Part shown: piece by piece, positions 7,556 to 14,976 of the stretch
Position numbering within the stretch: position 1 is the first letter of the stretch
How the letters are laid out: each line of letters begins with the position of its first letter
Origin: an uncultured Acetatifactor sp.
GTDB lineage: Bacteria > Bacillota > Clostridia > Lachnospirales > Lachnospiraceae
Assembly (NCBI GenBank): GCA_910585665.1
Contig: CAJUFI010000062.1
Location: 1 to 26,102 of the forward strand
Direction: 5' to 3'
Length of the DNA: 26,102 nucleotides
Notes under the pieces: generated by a model
The model's input: only the letters and a program-made list of their open reading frames with translations
Told to the model about the DNA's origin: nothing
Databases searched by the model: none
Translations under genes and position numbers: made by a program

Positions 7556-7633
7556 AGCGTGCTGCTTTGCCTTCCACCCCTCTGTCCAAAGACCTCACGG
7601 CTCAATTCCGCCGAAACGACATGCCGGATGTGC

Positions 7634-8356
7634 TCACAGCGGCAGCAGCACCTCCGTGGCGAACACGCCGTCCTCGTTCTGCCGGTCCAGATATCCGTGG
7701 TATTTCGCCACTACCCGGTCCATGCGCATCAGGCCGAACCCGTGGTTCCTGCTGTCCTTGGTGGTCAGGTACAGGCGGCCCTTTTTCTGCGGCTTTTCCC
7801 CCACAGAATTCATCACATAGATATACAGCTGCCCTTTCAGCACATCTATATACACCCGCAGGAAGCGCTTCTCCTGCTCTTCGATTTTCAGGCAGGCCTC
7901 CATGGCGTTGTCCATCAGGTTCCCCACGATGATGCCCAAATCCACCTCGGACAGCGGCAGGCTGTGAGGGACTATGGCCTTGGCCTCCACAGGAATCCCT
8001 CTGGCCTGGGCCAGGGAAAGCTTGCTGTTCAGCAGCGCGTCAATCCTGACATTGCCCGTCTTGACGATTTTGTCCACTTCGGCCAGGTCCGCGTCCAGCT
8101 CGTTCAGGTATTCCTCCAGCCTGTCGTACTCCCCCAGGGCCAGATGGGCCTTCATGGTCTGTATGTGGGTCTTCAGGTCATGCCGCCATCCCCTGGTCTG
8201 GCGGTACATATTCTCCACTTCCTCGCTGTGCTTCTGCACCAGGTCGTTCTGGTACTGGGACAGTCTCTTCTCCACCCGTATGGCTGTAAAATAGGAAAGG
8301 GCGGCAGCGAACAGCCCCAGGGCCGCCACAGCCGCCAGTATGATCCAAACCGTCAT
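7634..8356 (-). CDS. GHKL sensor histidine kinase with a single N-terminal membrane segment
   Basis: 240 aa. Residues 3-24 are one membrane helix, about 28-55 a coiled-coil-like linker, then the phosphoacceptor H59 in GWRHDLKTH. The ATPase has the N-box GNLMDNAMEAC (145-155) and G-box NHGFGL (204-209), as in AgrC/ComD-type HPK10 kinases. The ATG at 8356 has AAAGGAG 6 nt upstream. The multi-spanning receptor domain (about 200 aa) of peptide-sensing members is absent, so it must detect its signal through the single helix, a partner (perhaps the exporter), or the cytoplasm. It follows the response regulator by 62 bp and surely pairs with it. Confidence 0.88.
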   Translation of the reverse strand: MTVWIILAAVAALGLFAAALSYFTAIRVEKRLSQYQNDLVQKHSEEVENMYRQTRGWRHDLKTHIQTMKAHLALGEYDRLEEYLNELDADLAEVDKIVKTGNVRIDALLNSKLSLAQARGIPVEAKAIVPHSLPLSEVDLGIIVGNLMDNAMEACLKIEEQEKRFLRVYIDVLKGQLYIYVMNSVGEKPQKKGRLYLTTKDSRNHGFGLMRMDRVVAKYHGYLDRQNEDGVFATEVLLPL

Positions 8357-8418
8357 GTCCTTCTCCTTTCGCCGTTCCGCCCCTCCGTGGTCCTGTGCGG
8401 CCACTCCGGCACCGTGCT

Positions 8419-9129
8419 CTACCCTCTCCTGAAATATTCGATGAACCGCTGGTTCACCTGCTGGTAAAGCCTTCTGCTGACGGGGATGCGCTTTCCGTCG
8501 TCGAACTCGATGTCCTCTCTGCCTATCTGGCGGATATTGCCGATGCGGCACAGATAGGAGCGATGGCATTTCAGGAATTCCTCTTTGTCCAGAAGCGCCT
8601 CCAGCTCCGAAAGGCTCTCCCGCACCTCCAGTATCTCTTCCGCCCGCACCCTGCCGATTGCGCAGCCACGCCCTCTGGCCTCCACATAGTCGATGCTCTC
8701 CTGGCTGATTTTCAAAGTCTCCTCCGCTGTGTGCAAAGTCACGAAGCGCTCCTGCCGCCTGCGCCCCAGGGCCTTTTCCATGCACTGCTTCACCTTCTCC
8801 GCGCTCAGGGGCTTGATCAGATAATGCAGGGCCTCCACCTCGTAGCCCTCCTCCAGATAATCGCTGATCCCCGTGGCGAACACAATCACGATATCCCTGT
8901 CCAGCGCCCGGACTTTCCTGGCCAGCTCCACGCCGTCCATCCCCGGCATCTGGATATCCAGGAAAAGGACATCGAAATCCCGCCCCTCCTCATACCGGAA
9001 CCAGAAGCTCTCCGCCGTCCCAAAAGCCTCCACGGTGACGGCCCTGTCCGTCTCCCCGCGCCATTCCTCCAGGTAACGGACCAGCAGATCCCTGTGGGGC
9101 TTCTCGTCCTCAATCACTGCAATCTTCAT
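8419..9129 (-). CDS. LytTR-family response regulator (AgrA/VirR type)
   Basis: 236 aa from the ATG at 9129. The receiver domain (1-120) has acidic pair E7-D8, phosphoacceptor D58 in LFLDIQMPGMDG, T86 and K106. The LytTR DNA-binding domain covers about 130-234 (FLKCHRSYLCRIGNIRQI). An in-frame ATG 12 codons upstream (9165) lacks a ribosome site, while 9129 gives the canonical MKIAVIEDE start. It is transcribed with the GHKL kinase and probably activates the exporter operon through the direct repeats at 7527-7555. No peptide pheromone gene is visible beside it. Confidence 0.92.
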   Translation of the reverse strand: MKIAVIEDEKPHRDLLVRYLEEWRGETDRAVTVEAFGTAESFWFRYEEGRDFDVLFLDIQMPGMDGVELARKVRALDRDIVIVFATGISDYLEEGYEVEALHYLIKPLSAEKVKQCMEKALGRRRQERFVTLHTAEETLKISQESIDYVEARGRGCAIGRVRAEEILEVRESLSELEALLDKEEFLKCHRSYLCRIGNIRQIGREDIEFDDGKRIPVSRRLYQQVNQRFIEYFRRG

Positions 9130-9376
9130 ATCCTTGTCCCTGCCTTGTTCCGTTTCTCGTCCCATTCCATGTGATGCCTGTTCGGCCCTTTTTCCTATCT
9201 CCTAATCCGCTTTCGTGTTCCTTTTGTCCATTGCCCAATCGGAAAGCAAGGATTTGGAGAATGACAGGAGCCCAAGCCGAATTGCGGCTTTCCTACCCGG
9301 CTCTCCGCCTTATTCCGCGCTGCGCAGCGCCGCCCCTCCCGGAGCCAGGGCCTTTGCCTGCAAGATTCCCATAAAA

Positions 9377-10852
9377 TCACTTTTCCACAAAGGCTTTTGC
9401 CCCGTCTCCGGCTTTTCCCACCAGGGCTATCTGTCCCTCTCCGAAAACCGGCAGATGGAAGCCGTCCCTGTCCGAATCCGAGTACCTGGCAAACCACTCC
9501 TCCAGCTGTCCCCGCAAGTCGGCTATCCTCCCCTGGACTACTGCATCGTCTTTCTCCATCAGATTCACCTCTTCCCCGGGATCCGCTTTCAAGTCATAGA
9601 ACTCATCCTCCCCGTAGCGGTAACGCTGGATATATTTGTATTCCCGGGTGCGGATCATCCTGGCGGGGCCGTATTCATCGTATACCACCACCGCGTCCCG
9701 CCCGTCAGGCACCTGTCCGCTGAAAATCTCCTGGAAGCTGCGGCCAGGGCAGTCCGGATCCGGCTCCTCCCCCATCATCCCCGCTATGGTCGGGAAAATG
9801 TCATAATGGCTGTAAAGCCCCCTGGCCACGCTGCCCGCCGGAATGCCCTTCGGGTAGACGATGATCATAGGCACCCTGACCGCGGTATCATACAGATTCA
9901 GGGGAAATGTCCCGTTTCCTTTTCCGAAGATGCCATGGTGCCCCATGCTCATGCCATTGTCAGCCGTAAAAATGAAAATGGTGTCCTCCCAGGTCCCCTC
10001 CGCCTTGAGATAATCCACAATCCTTCCGATATCCCTGTCCATGGCCGTCACAGCGGCATAATATCCCTGCAGCCGGTTCCTGCGGTCCTCCTGGGAATAG
10101 TCCTGCCCCCACTTATGAGGCGGCACATTGGGCGTCTCCGTAAAAGGGCAGTCCCGATATAAATCATAAAATTCCGCCGGATGCTGGGCGCGCTCCCAGG
10201 GCGAGTGGGGCGCGGTGTAATGGACGCTCAGGTAAAAAGGCCTGAACTTATCCTTCCCTTTCAGAAAATCCAGAGCCTTTTCCGTGATATAATCCGTAAC
10301 ATAAGTCCCCCGCAGCATGTCGAACTGTCCGTCGCGTAAGACTACAGGATAGTAGTAATTATCGCCGCCCATGGCGATGGGCTCCCAGTAGGAAAAGCCC
10401 TTCTGAGGATGCCCGGCGTCTCCCAGATGCCATTTCCCGGCCAGCCCGCAGGCATATCCGTGCTCTGCCAGGATTTCGGTATAGCCCCGGAAACCGTCCA
10501 GATAGCGGATGGCCCTGTCCCCCGCCAGCTGCTGTCTCGACCAGGCGTACTCCCAGGAAGCGTCAGGATCCTGATGCTTTTCCCGGAGGGCGGGAGCCAC
10601 CTCCTGATAGTCCAGATGGCCCTTGCTGATCCAGTCATGGACGCCGTGCTGGGAGGGCATCCTGCCGCACAGCACCGAAGCCCGGGCCGGGGAGCAGACC
10701 GGCGACGTACAGAAATACTCCGGAAAATACATGCCCTCTTCTGCCAGCCTGTCCAGGTTCGGCGTCCGAACCTCCCTGTTTCCCGCGCAGCCCATGGACC
10801 AGTACCCCATGTCGTCCGCCATCACCATGACAATATTCGGCTTATCTGCCAT
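9377..10852 (-). CDS. Type I sulfatase, cysteine type, apparently cytoplasmic
   Basis: 491 aa, alkaline-phosphatase-superfamily sulfatase. Metal ligands are D13-D14 (MADDMG) and D298-N299 (TADNGMSMG). The formylglycine motif is C53-S-P-A-R57 followed by the conserved LCGRMPSQHG-like stretch, with GKWHLG (139-144) and H211 as further active-site residues. The nucleophile is Cys, which in an anaerobe must be oxidised to formylglycine by a radical-SAM maturase (anSME). None is in this window. There is no signal peptide, so it acts on an imported sulfated substrate. The ATG at 10852 follows a G-rich ribosome site. It lies divergent from the lipoprotein gene. Likely role: desulfation of host or dietary glycans or small sulfate esters. 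Phosphonate or choline-sulfate hydrolases are alternatives. Confidence 0.9.
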   Translation of the reverse strand: MADKPNIVMVMADDMGYWSMGCAGNREVRTPNLDRLAEEGMYFPEYFCTSPVCSPARASVLCGRMPSQHGVHDWISKGHLDYQEVAPALREKHQDPDASWEYAWSRQQLAGDRAIRYLDGFRGYTEILAEHGYACGLAGKWHLGDAGHPQKGFSYWEPIAMGGDNYYYPVVLRDGQFDMLRGTYVTDYITEKALDFLKGKDKFRPFYLSVHYTAPHSPWERAQHPAEFYDLYRDCPFTETPNVPPHKWGQDYSQEDRRNRLQGYYAAVTAMDRDIGRIVDYLKAEGTWEDTIFIFTADNGMSMGHHGIFGKGNGTFPLNLYDTAVRVPMIIVYPKGIPAGSVARGLYSHYDIFPTIAGMMGEEPDPDCPGRSFQEIFSGQVPDGRDAVVVYDEYGPARMIRTREYKYIQRYRYGEDEFYDLKADPGEEVNLMEKDDAVVQGRIADLRGQLEEWFARYSDSDRDGFHLPVFGEGQIALVGKAGDGAKAFVEK

Positions 10853-10967
10853 ACCCTTATCCCCCTGTGTGATATTCTTTTTAGTCGCCTTCTATTTTAT
10901 CATACCGCAGGTACAAAGTTAATAGTGAACTTGAAGTTTCGGAAAATCCCTGTTTTCGGAAATCATG

Positions 10968-10996
10968 TGGAAATGCGGCCCAAAATATGCTACAAT
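10968..10996 (+). promoter_or_regulatory. Promoter of the DUF1266 lipoprotein gene
   Basis: -35 TGGAAA (10968-10973), 17-bp spacer, -10 TACAAT (10991-10996). It lies 85 bp upstream of the ATG. The opposite-strand promoter for the sulfatase is less clear; a TATGAT sits near 10905 on the minus strand. Confidence 0.55.
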
Positions 10997-11081
10997 CATC
11001 AACGGGCGGCCACAGGGCGCAAAACCGGCCCAGACATGCCTGAATACAGATTAGATATAGGAAAAAAGGAGCGCGAGACAT

Positions 11082-12392
11082 ATGAAAAAAAGAAGGACAT
11101 TATTGCCAGCGATCGCCCTTGGGCTGATGCTTACGGCCTGCGGGGATTTCCGGGACGCGCCGGGCACTGCGCCAGGCAGCGATGCCGGCACCAATCAGCA
11201 GGAGTCCCCGGAAGCGGAGGAGCTTCCGGCTTCTCAGGAGTATGTTTCCTCAGACGGTTCTTATCAGGTAATCCTGCCGGAAGGGCTGACGCAGACTGAC
11301 ACCACCATCCTTGCAGGTTCTGACATGATGATGCTGGACGGCGGTTCCGACCGGAAAGGCTTCGGCGCCTTCTGTGTGAAAAGTTCCAAGTCCAATGTCT
11401 ATGGAAGCCCTGATGCCATAGAAAGCCTGGCGGATTACGCGGATCATATGACAGATCTGCTGATGAACGGTTCCGGCGTCACGGCGGACTGGGAGGATGT
11501 GGACGCGCCTTCCGCGGAGGGTGCCGTAAGCTGCCTTGCCAGGAAGAGCGTGGTCACTCAGGGAGCCAGCCGGGGGCTGGCCTACGGCTATTACCTGGAG
11601 ACGGCCAGCAACTATTATTCCGTATTCCTCATCGGAAATACCGATGACGTGGAGGAGGCCATGCAGGTCATCGCCCTGGAGATCCTGGAGGAGGCATCCG
11701 GGCAAGGCGGAACCCGGAATTTCCTCAATGGCATGACAGCGGTCCTGGACTCCCTGAACGGCGCCAGCGTCCGGGAGACCTACTATATGCTGGAAGAGGG
11801 CGGCGCGGACGAAAGCCAGCTGGAAATCATCGCCTCCCAGTCCCGGCAGAGCCTGTCCTCCAGCTGGGGCATAGAGAGCGGCGCGGATCTGACAGAAATG
11901 GCGGATACCCTCATAGCCGGGCGGCATAACCTGGACGCCCTGTCGCTGCTGGAAGAATACGGCGGGCTCAACGAGACGGACCGGGAATCCTTTGACGCGA
12001 AGCTGCAGGGGCAGAACCTGGACGAAGGGATATATGTCAGCCTGCTGGCGGCATATGACGCATGGTCCGCTTACGGCGATGGCGCTATCGCTGCCTGGGA
12101 CTTAAGCCGGGTGGGCACCATCATGGGCTACGGCTATGCGGCCGGCTATTGCACCTATGAGGAGGCCCTGGACAAGACCCTGGAGGCAGCCAGGAAAGCG
12201 AAAGAGCTTTTCAGCTCCTGGGAGGAATTCAACCAGAGCTATCTCTACGGCTATTCCTATTGGGCGGAGGAATCCCTGGAGGACCCGGAGAGCAGCGCCG
12301 CGGAGCGGGCAGAGCTGCTGCACGGCATGGAATCACTGGAAAACGGGCCTTTTTCTTTCGGTTGGGACATTGAGCTTACGAAAGACTGGTGA
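11082..12392 (+). CDS. Lipoprotein with a C-terminal DUF1266 domain
   Basis: 436 aa. Residues 1-19 are a lipoprotein signal (basic MKKRR, hydrophobic core, lipobox L-T-A-C20), then an acidic, Ser/Gly/Glu-rich linker. About 55-215 is a secreted domain I do not recognise (SDGSYQVILPEGL...). About 255-425 matches the pattern of DUF1266: SSSWGIESGADL, the G-R-H-N spacer, AAWDLSRVGTIMGYGYAAGY and FSSWEEFNQSYLYGYSYW. DUF1266 proteins have no assigned biochemical function. The ATG has AAAGGAG about 10 nt upstream. It is anchored to the outer face of the membrane and monocistronic. Its divergence from the sulfatase may be coincidental. Confidence 0.8.
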   Translation: MKKRRTLLPAIALGLMLTACGDFRDAPGTAPGSDAGTNQQESPEAEELPASQEYVSSDGSYQVILPEGLTQTDTTILAGSDMMMLDGGSDRKGFGAFCVKSSKSNVYGSPDAIESLADYADHMTDLLMNGSGVTADWEDVDAPSAEGAVSCLARKSVVTQGASRGLAYGYYLETASNYYSVFLIGNTDDVEEAMQVIALEILEEASGQGGTRNFLNGMTAVLDSLNGASVRETYYMLEEGGADESQLEIIASQSRQSLSSSWGIESGADLTEMADTLIAGRHNLDALSLLEEYGGLNETDRESFDAKLQGQNLDEGIYVSLLAAYDAWSAYGDGAIAAWDLSRVGTIMGYGYAAGYCTYEEALDKTLEAARKAKELFSSWEEFNQSYLYGYSYWAEESLEDPESSAAERAELLHGMESLENGPFSFGWDIELTKDW

Positions 12393-12593
12393 GCTGCTAA
12401 ATACAGCCTTCCTGGCGCCAAACCGCAATCCTGCGACCCTGTTTTCAATCGCCCAGACATATGGTTTCTTGTGGGCAGATACATGGGGCTGCAATAGACC
12501 AGCCCCCTCGGCAGGATCGCCATCTACACGGCTGCCGCAGGAAGGGTTGTGAGGTTGTTGGAAAAATGATAAAATGGGGACAGAAATTTGTTT

Positions 12594-12624
12594 GAGCCTT
12601 GCCGCGACAATCGTGGCAAGGCTC
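12594..12624. terminator. 10-bp perfect stem-loop in the lipoprotein/C45 convergent gap
   Basis: GAGCCTTGCC (12594-12603) pairs with GGCAAGGCTC (12615-12624) around an 11-nt loop. It lies between two convergent genes, so it may serve both, although a U-run is missing. The rest of the 12393-12653 gap shows a second small hairpin (GGGGCTG/CAGCCCC at 12485-12506) and no convincing gene. Confidence 0.45.
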
Positions 12625-12970
12625 TGGCAAAGCCGGTGACGGCTGCTCTTTTGTCAGAACGGAAATCTCCCGTCCTCCTTGCAGCGGCATCTCCCCGGAT
12701 TCCCTTCGCTGCGGTAAATCCTGTGCCGCTTCAGGTCATATACCACAGACCATACCGTGTCCTTTCCGGTGTTCCGGTCATATTGGCAGAGGAAACCGTG
12801 TTTGCCGGACAACAGTTCTTTTGCAAACGGTAAAGTGATATCATTTTCTTTCCGGCTCAACGCTTTCACTAATGTCTGATACCGTCTCTCCGCGAACCAG
12901 TCATCCGGTTCCCCATGGCCATATCGCTGGGCTTCCTGGCAATTGTGGCGCTCCGGTTTTGAGCTTCTTC

Positions 12971-13114
12971 GGTCCCCTATCTCCGGACGGCTGGAACCCT
13001 CCTCTTCCGTGCGGTCGGCATATACCAGTTCCGAGCATCTGTAGGCCCCTATCTCCGGACGATGGGAACCCTCCTCTTTCGTGCGGTCGGAACATGCCAT
13101 TGCCGGACGGTTGT
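12971..13114 (-). repeat. 72-bp in-phase tandem duplication inside the C45 gene
   Basis: Two adjacent 72-bp units (12971-13042 and 13043-13114), and the start of a degenerate third 72 bp further on (CCATATCCGG at 13121). The period equals 24 codons and encodes DRT[KE]EEGS[HS]RPEIG twice. It lies in a variable surface segment between FVCATNIFHLPD and the DDWFAERRYQT region, which in relatives is short. The duplication keeps the frame, so it may predate the inactivation. Confidence 0.8.
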
Positions 13115-13294
13115 AGCGTACCATATCCGGAAGATGAAATATATTCGTTGCGCACACAAACCTTTTAGCCGCATTCCGCTTAACCTCTTTCCCCTTTTCC
13201 GCATCCCCCGTTTCCGGCATCCGCCCCGCAATCTCTGTGCGCTCAGAATTGCACTCGATGACCGCGATATCCCCCGCAGCGTCCGCAAGGGTAA

Positions 13295-13394
13295 GGAATT
13301 GTCTACAAATAACTGATGCGAGTTTATAGCCGTTTTCGTTGTATTTCTGGGCTTTCTCCTAAACAAGTTGCATCAGTTATTTTCCGACAATTCC
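13295..13394 (-). repeat. 100-bp TTA-flanked palindromic element, copy C, type 1
   Basis: A complete copy in minus orientation, flanked by TAA at 13292-13294 and 13395-13397 (TTA on the minus strand). It is inserted in the C45 gene in the same orientation as the gene. The uninterrupted target, deduced by removing element plus one TTA, reads CAGACCT-TTA-CCCTTGCG, so the TTA is duplicated or reused at the junction. Confidence 0.93.
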
Positions 13395-14146
13395 TAAAGG
13401 TCTGGGCAGAAGCAACGGGCAATTCGCCGATACAGGAGACCACTTCCGCCACTGTCTTACATTTCTCCAGAAAATACCGCAACAGCATCCCCGCGTTCAG
13501 CCCGGGCTTTCTCCCGATAGGGTATACGGAAGTCAGGCCCACCGCCAGGCCGTGTTCATTGACGCCGTCCTCCATTTCCACAAAGGCGGTGGTATTCCCG
13601 GTAAAGGAATAAGCCCCGTCCGTCAGCCTGTAAATCACATTCAGGTTCAGCTTTTCCAGCTCCGTCAAAAAATCGCTGTTGCGCCCGAACAGAATCTCCT
13701 CCTCCGTGGCAGCAGCAAAGCACGAGCAGTTGCAGACCGGCGGCATGGCATACATGCTGAACAATACCGCCTGCAGGATGCGGACATCACACTGCTGCCC
13801 GTCCGCCAGTCCCTGGATTTCCTCCAGGATTTCCGGATAATGCCTTTCATAGACAGGGACACAGGCCGCCCCGTAGGCCATCCGCTCCCCCGTTATCTCA
13901 AAGGGAATGTGCTCCAAAATTATATTTTTGTGCTTTAACAACAGGGAACCCCAACGAAAGCCAGCTTCATAGTGTGTTCCTCGAAAATGTGCATGATACA
14001 TTTTTCCACGCTCCTTATCTCTTAAGTCAACAGCAAATCGCTCCGCACGAAAACGCACTCCGCAGATTGCTGTCGCCGAATAAAGAGCTGCCGGCAACTC
14101 TTATCCCAGCATACTGGAATAAAAAATTTATGTCAATCCCTTTATA

Positions 14147-14239
14147 TCACTCTTCTCTTTTAAAGCGAACCAAACTTGCCACAATTCCAAACAGAAACAC
14201 CAGAAACAGAATCGCCACAGAAACTCCCACCGGACACCC
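14147..14239 (-). pseudogene. C-terminal stub of an ABC-2-type permease
   Basis: Minus-strand frame ending at TGA 14147-14149 gives about 30 residues: one membrane helix (VSVAILFLVFLFGIVASLV) and a basic tail RFKREE. That is how BcrB/LanE-like ABC-2 permeases end. The rest of the permease is missing. It lies downstream of an ABC ATPase remnant on the same strand, which supports the assignment more than the short sequence does. Confidence 0.45.
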
Positions 14240-14299
14240 CAGCTCACGGGAACGCCCCCTCGCCAGGAAGCAGGCAGCTGACCAGGGATAGAATCCCGC

Positions 14300-14675
14300 T
14301 ATGGGAGAACTGCTTCTTGTCCTGATAGGGCAGCCCCATCAGATCCAGCGCGTCCTTTATGGCATAGCGGCCCGGAACGCCCCGCAAAGCCGCGAAAATC
14401 TACAGGTTCTCCGTGGACGTCAGGTTCGGGTAGAATCCCGGCGCTTCGATAAGGCCGCCGATGCGGGGGAGAGCTTTCTTCTCGTTTCCCCGAAGGGGCT
14501 TTTCCCATAGCAGCACCTCCCCGATTGTGGGCCGCGTAAGGAAGTGTCTACAAATAACTGCTGCAAGTTTATGGCAATTTTTATTGTATTTCCGGGCTTT
14601 TGCCTGAAGCAATTGCAGCAGTTATTTTCCGACAATTCCTAAGTCCAAGGCGCATTTTCATGGTGGTGGTCTTCC
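14300..14675 (-). pseudogene. ABC ATPase of a bacitracin/lantibiotic-resistance transporter, broken by element copy D
   Basis: Minus frame: AGKTTTMKMRLGL, then the element, then TRPTIGEVLLWEKPL and RIGGLIEAPGFYPNLTSTEN, followed by FAALRGVPGRYAIKDALDLM. This is the Walker A tail, the RPTxGEV strand and the IGxLIExPxFYPxLT segment characteristic of BcrA-type ATPases. Removing the 100-bp element plus one TTA joins GL to TRPT in frame. There are other lesions: the first half of Walker A is replaced by response-regulator sequence, there is a TAG stop after STENL (about 14400), and the C-terminal half with signature and Walker B is gone. Nonfunctional. Confidence 0.8.
14540..14639 (-). repeat. 100-bp TTA-flanked palindromic element, copy D, type 2
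   Basis: A complete copy in minus orientation, flanked by TAA at 14537-14539 and 14640-14642. It is inserted in the ABC ATPase remnant, sense with the gene. It shares the CACTTCC right-end variant with copy A at the window start. The deduced empty site is GGAC-TTA-CGCGG. Confidence 0.93.
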
Positions 14676-14679
14676 CGGC

Positions 14680-14812
14680 GGGCGGATTGCAGTTTCCCCA
14701 GCCCCTCCCGCCCGGAATGGCAGCAATCGGCTGCTATTCCCTCCGCCAGGACGCTTTTTTGAATCAAAGCGAAGAGCTCCCTGTCATCGTCCATTATCAA
14801 AATCCTGTCCAT
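14680..14812 (-). pseudogene. N-terminal fragment of an OmpR-type response regulator fused by deletion to the ABC ATPase
   Basis: From ATG 14812: DRILIMDDDRELFALIQKSV, then LAEGIAADCCHSGREGLGKL. This is the first 44 residues of a receiver domain with the acidic triad DDD. The frame then breaks into the Walker A region of the ATPase at about 14675 and stops at the element boundary (14639). The phosphoacceptor Asp, the output domain and the expected histidine kinase are lost. Order on the strand (regulator, ATPase, permease) matches BceRS/Bcr-type antimicrobial-peptide resistance loci. Confidence 0.75.
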
Positions 14813-14898
14813 CTCCAGTCCCCGCTTTCCCGAAACCGGTCAGTATCATTATAGCCAGTCCGCCGGGCAACTGCAAGAAAGATGCCAGGAAACCAAGC

Positions 14899-14941
14899 TT
14901 GTCAAAAAACGGATAAAATGGTATGATTGATGCACCAATCA
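14899..14941 (+). promoter_or_regulatory. Promoter of the CLC gene, with a small dyad at the -10
   Basis: -35 TTGTCA (14899-14904), 17-bp spacer, -10 TATGAT (14922-14927). TGATTG...CAATCA (14924-14941) forms a 6+6+6 dyad overlapping the -10 and the likely start site, a possible operator. I saw no fluoride-riboswitch core in this leader. Confidence 0.65.
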
Positions 14942-14976
14942 GAATCCATCGATAAAAGAAAAGGACGATTCCGCCC

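Larger units (their letters stand above)
12654..14001 (-). pseudogene. C45-family N-terminal-nucleophile acyltransferase/amidase, interrupted by the 100-bp element
   Basis: Two frames encode the halves of one protein. The N-terminal half starts at ATG 14001 (AAGGAG 9 nt upstream) with YHAHFRGTHYEAGFRWG. It holds the nucleophile region NCSCFAAATEEEILFGRNSDF-like (Cys followed by SCFAA) and NTTAFVEMEDGVNEHGLAVG. The C-terminal half resumes with LADAAGDIAVIECNSE, then FVCATNIFH, and ends in DTVWSVVYDLKRHRIYRSEG, hallmarks of acyl-CoA:6-APA acyltransferase-like (C45) enzymes. Element copy C separates them. Taking out 100 bp plus one TTA joins QTF to TLADAA in frame and yields 414 codons with no stop. 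As it stands, the first half ends in an element-derived tail (RNCRKITDATCLGE...) before the stop at 13324-13326. Members hydrolyse or transfer acyl groups on amides. The substrate is unknown. Confidence 0.88.

Noticed and set aside
8420..8785. N-terminal extension of the histidine kinase to 383 aa
   Set aside because: The extension overlaps the response regulator gene in another frame with unprotein-like composition. The ATG at 8356 has a proper ribosome site and begins the membrane helix.
12654..13220. Independent 188-aa protein on the minus strand
   Set aside because: It is the C-terminal half of the C45 gene. The ATG is internal and has no ribosome site.
14830..14976. Fluoride riboswitch before the CLC gene
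   Set aside because: No conserved crcB-motif core or pseudoknot sequence could be found in the leader.
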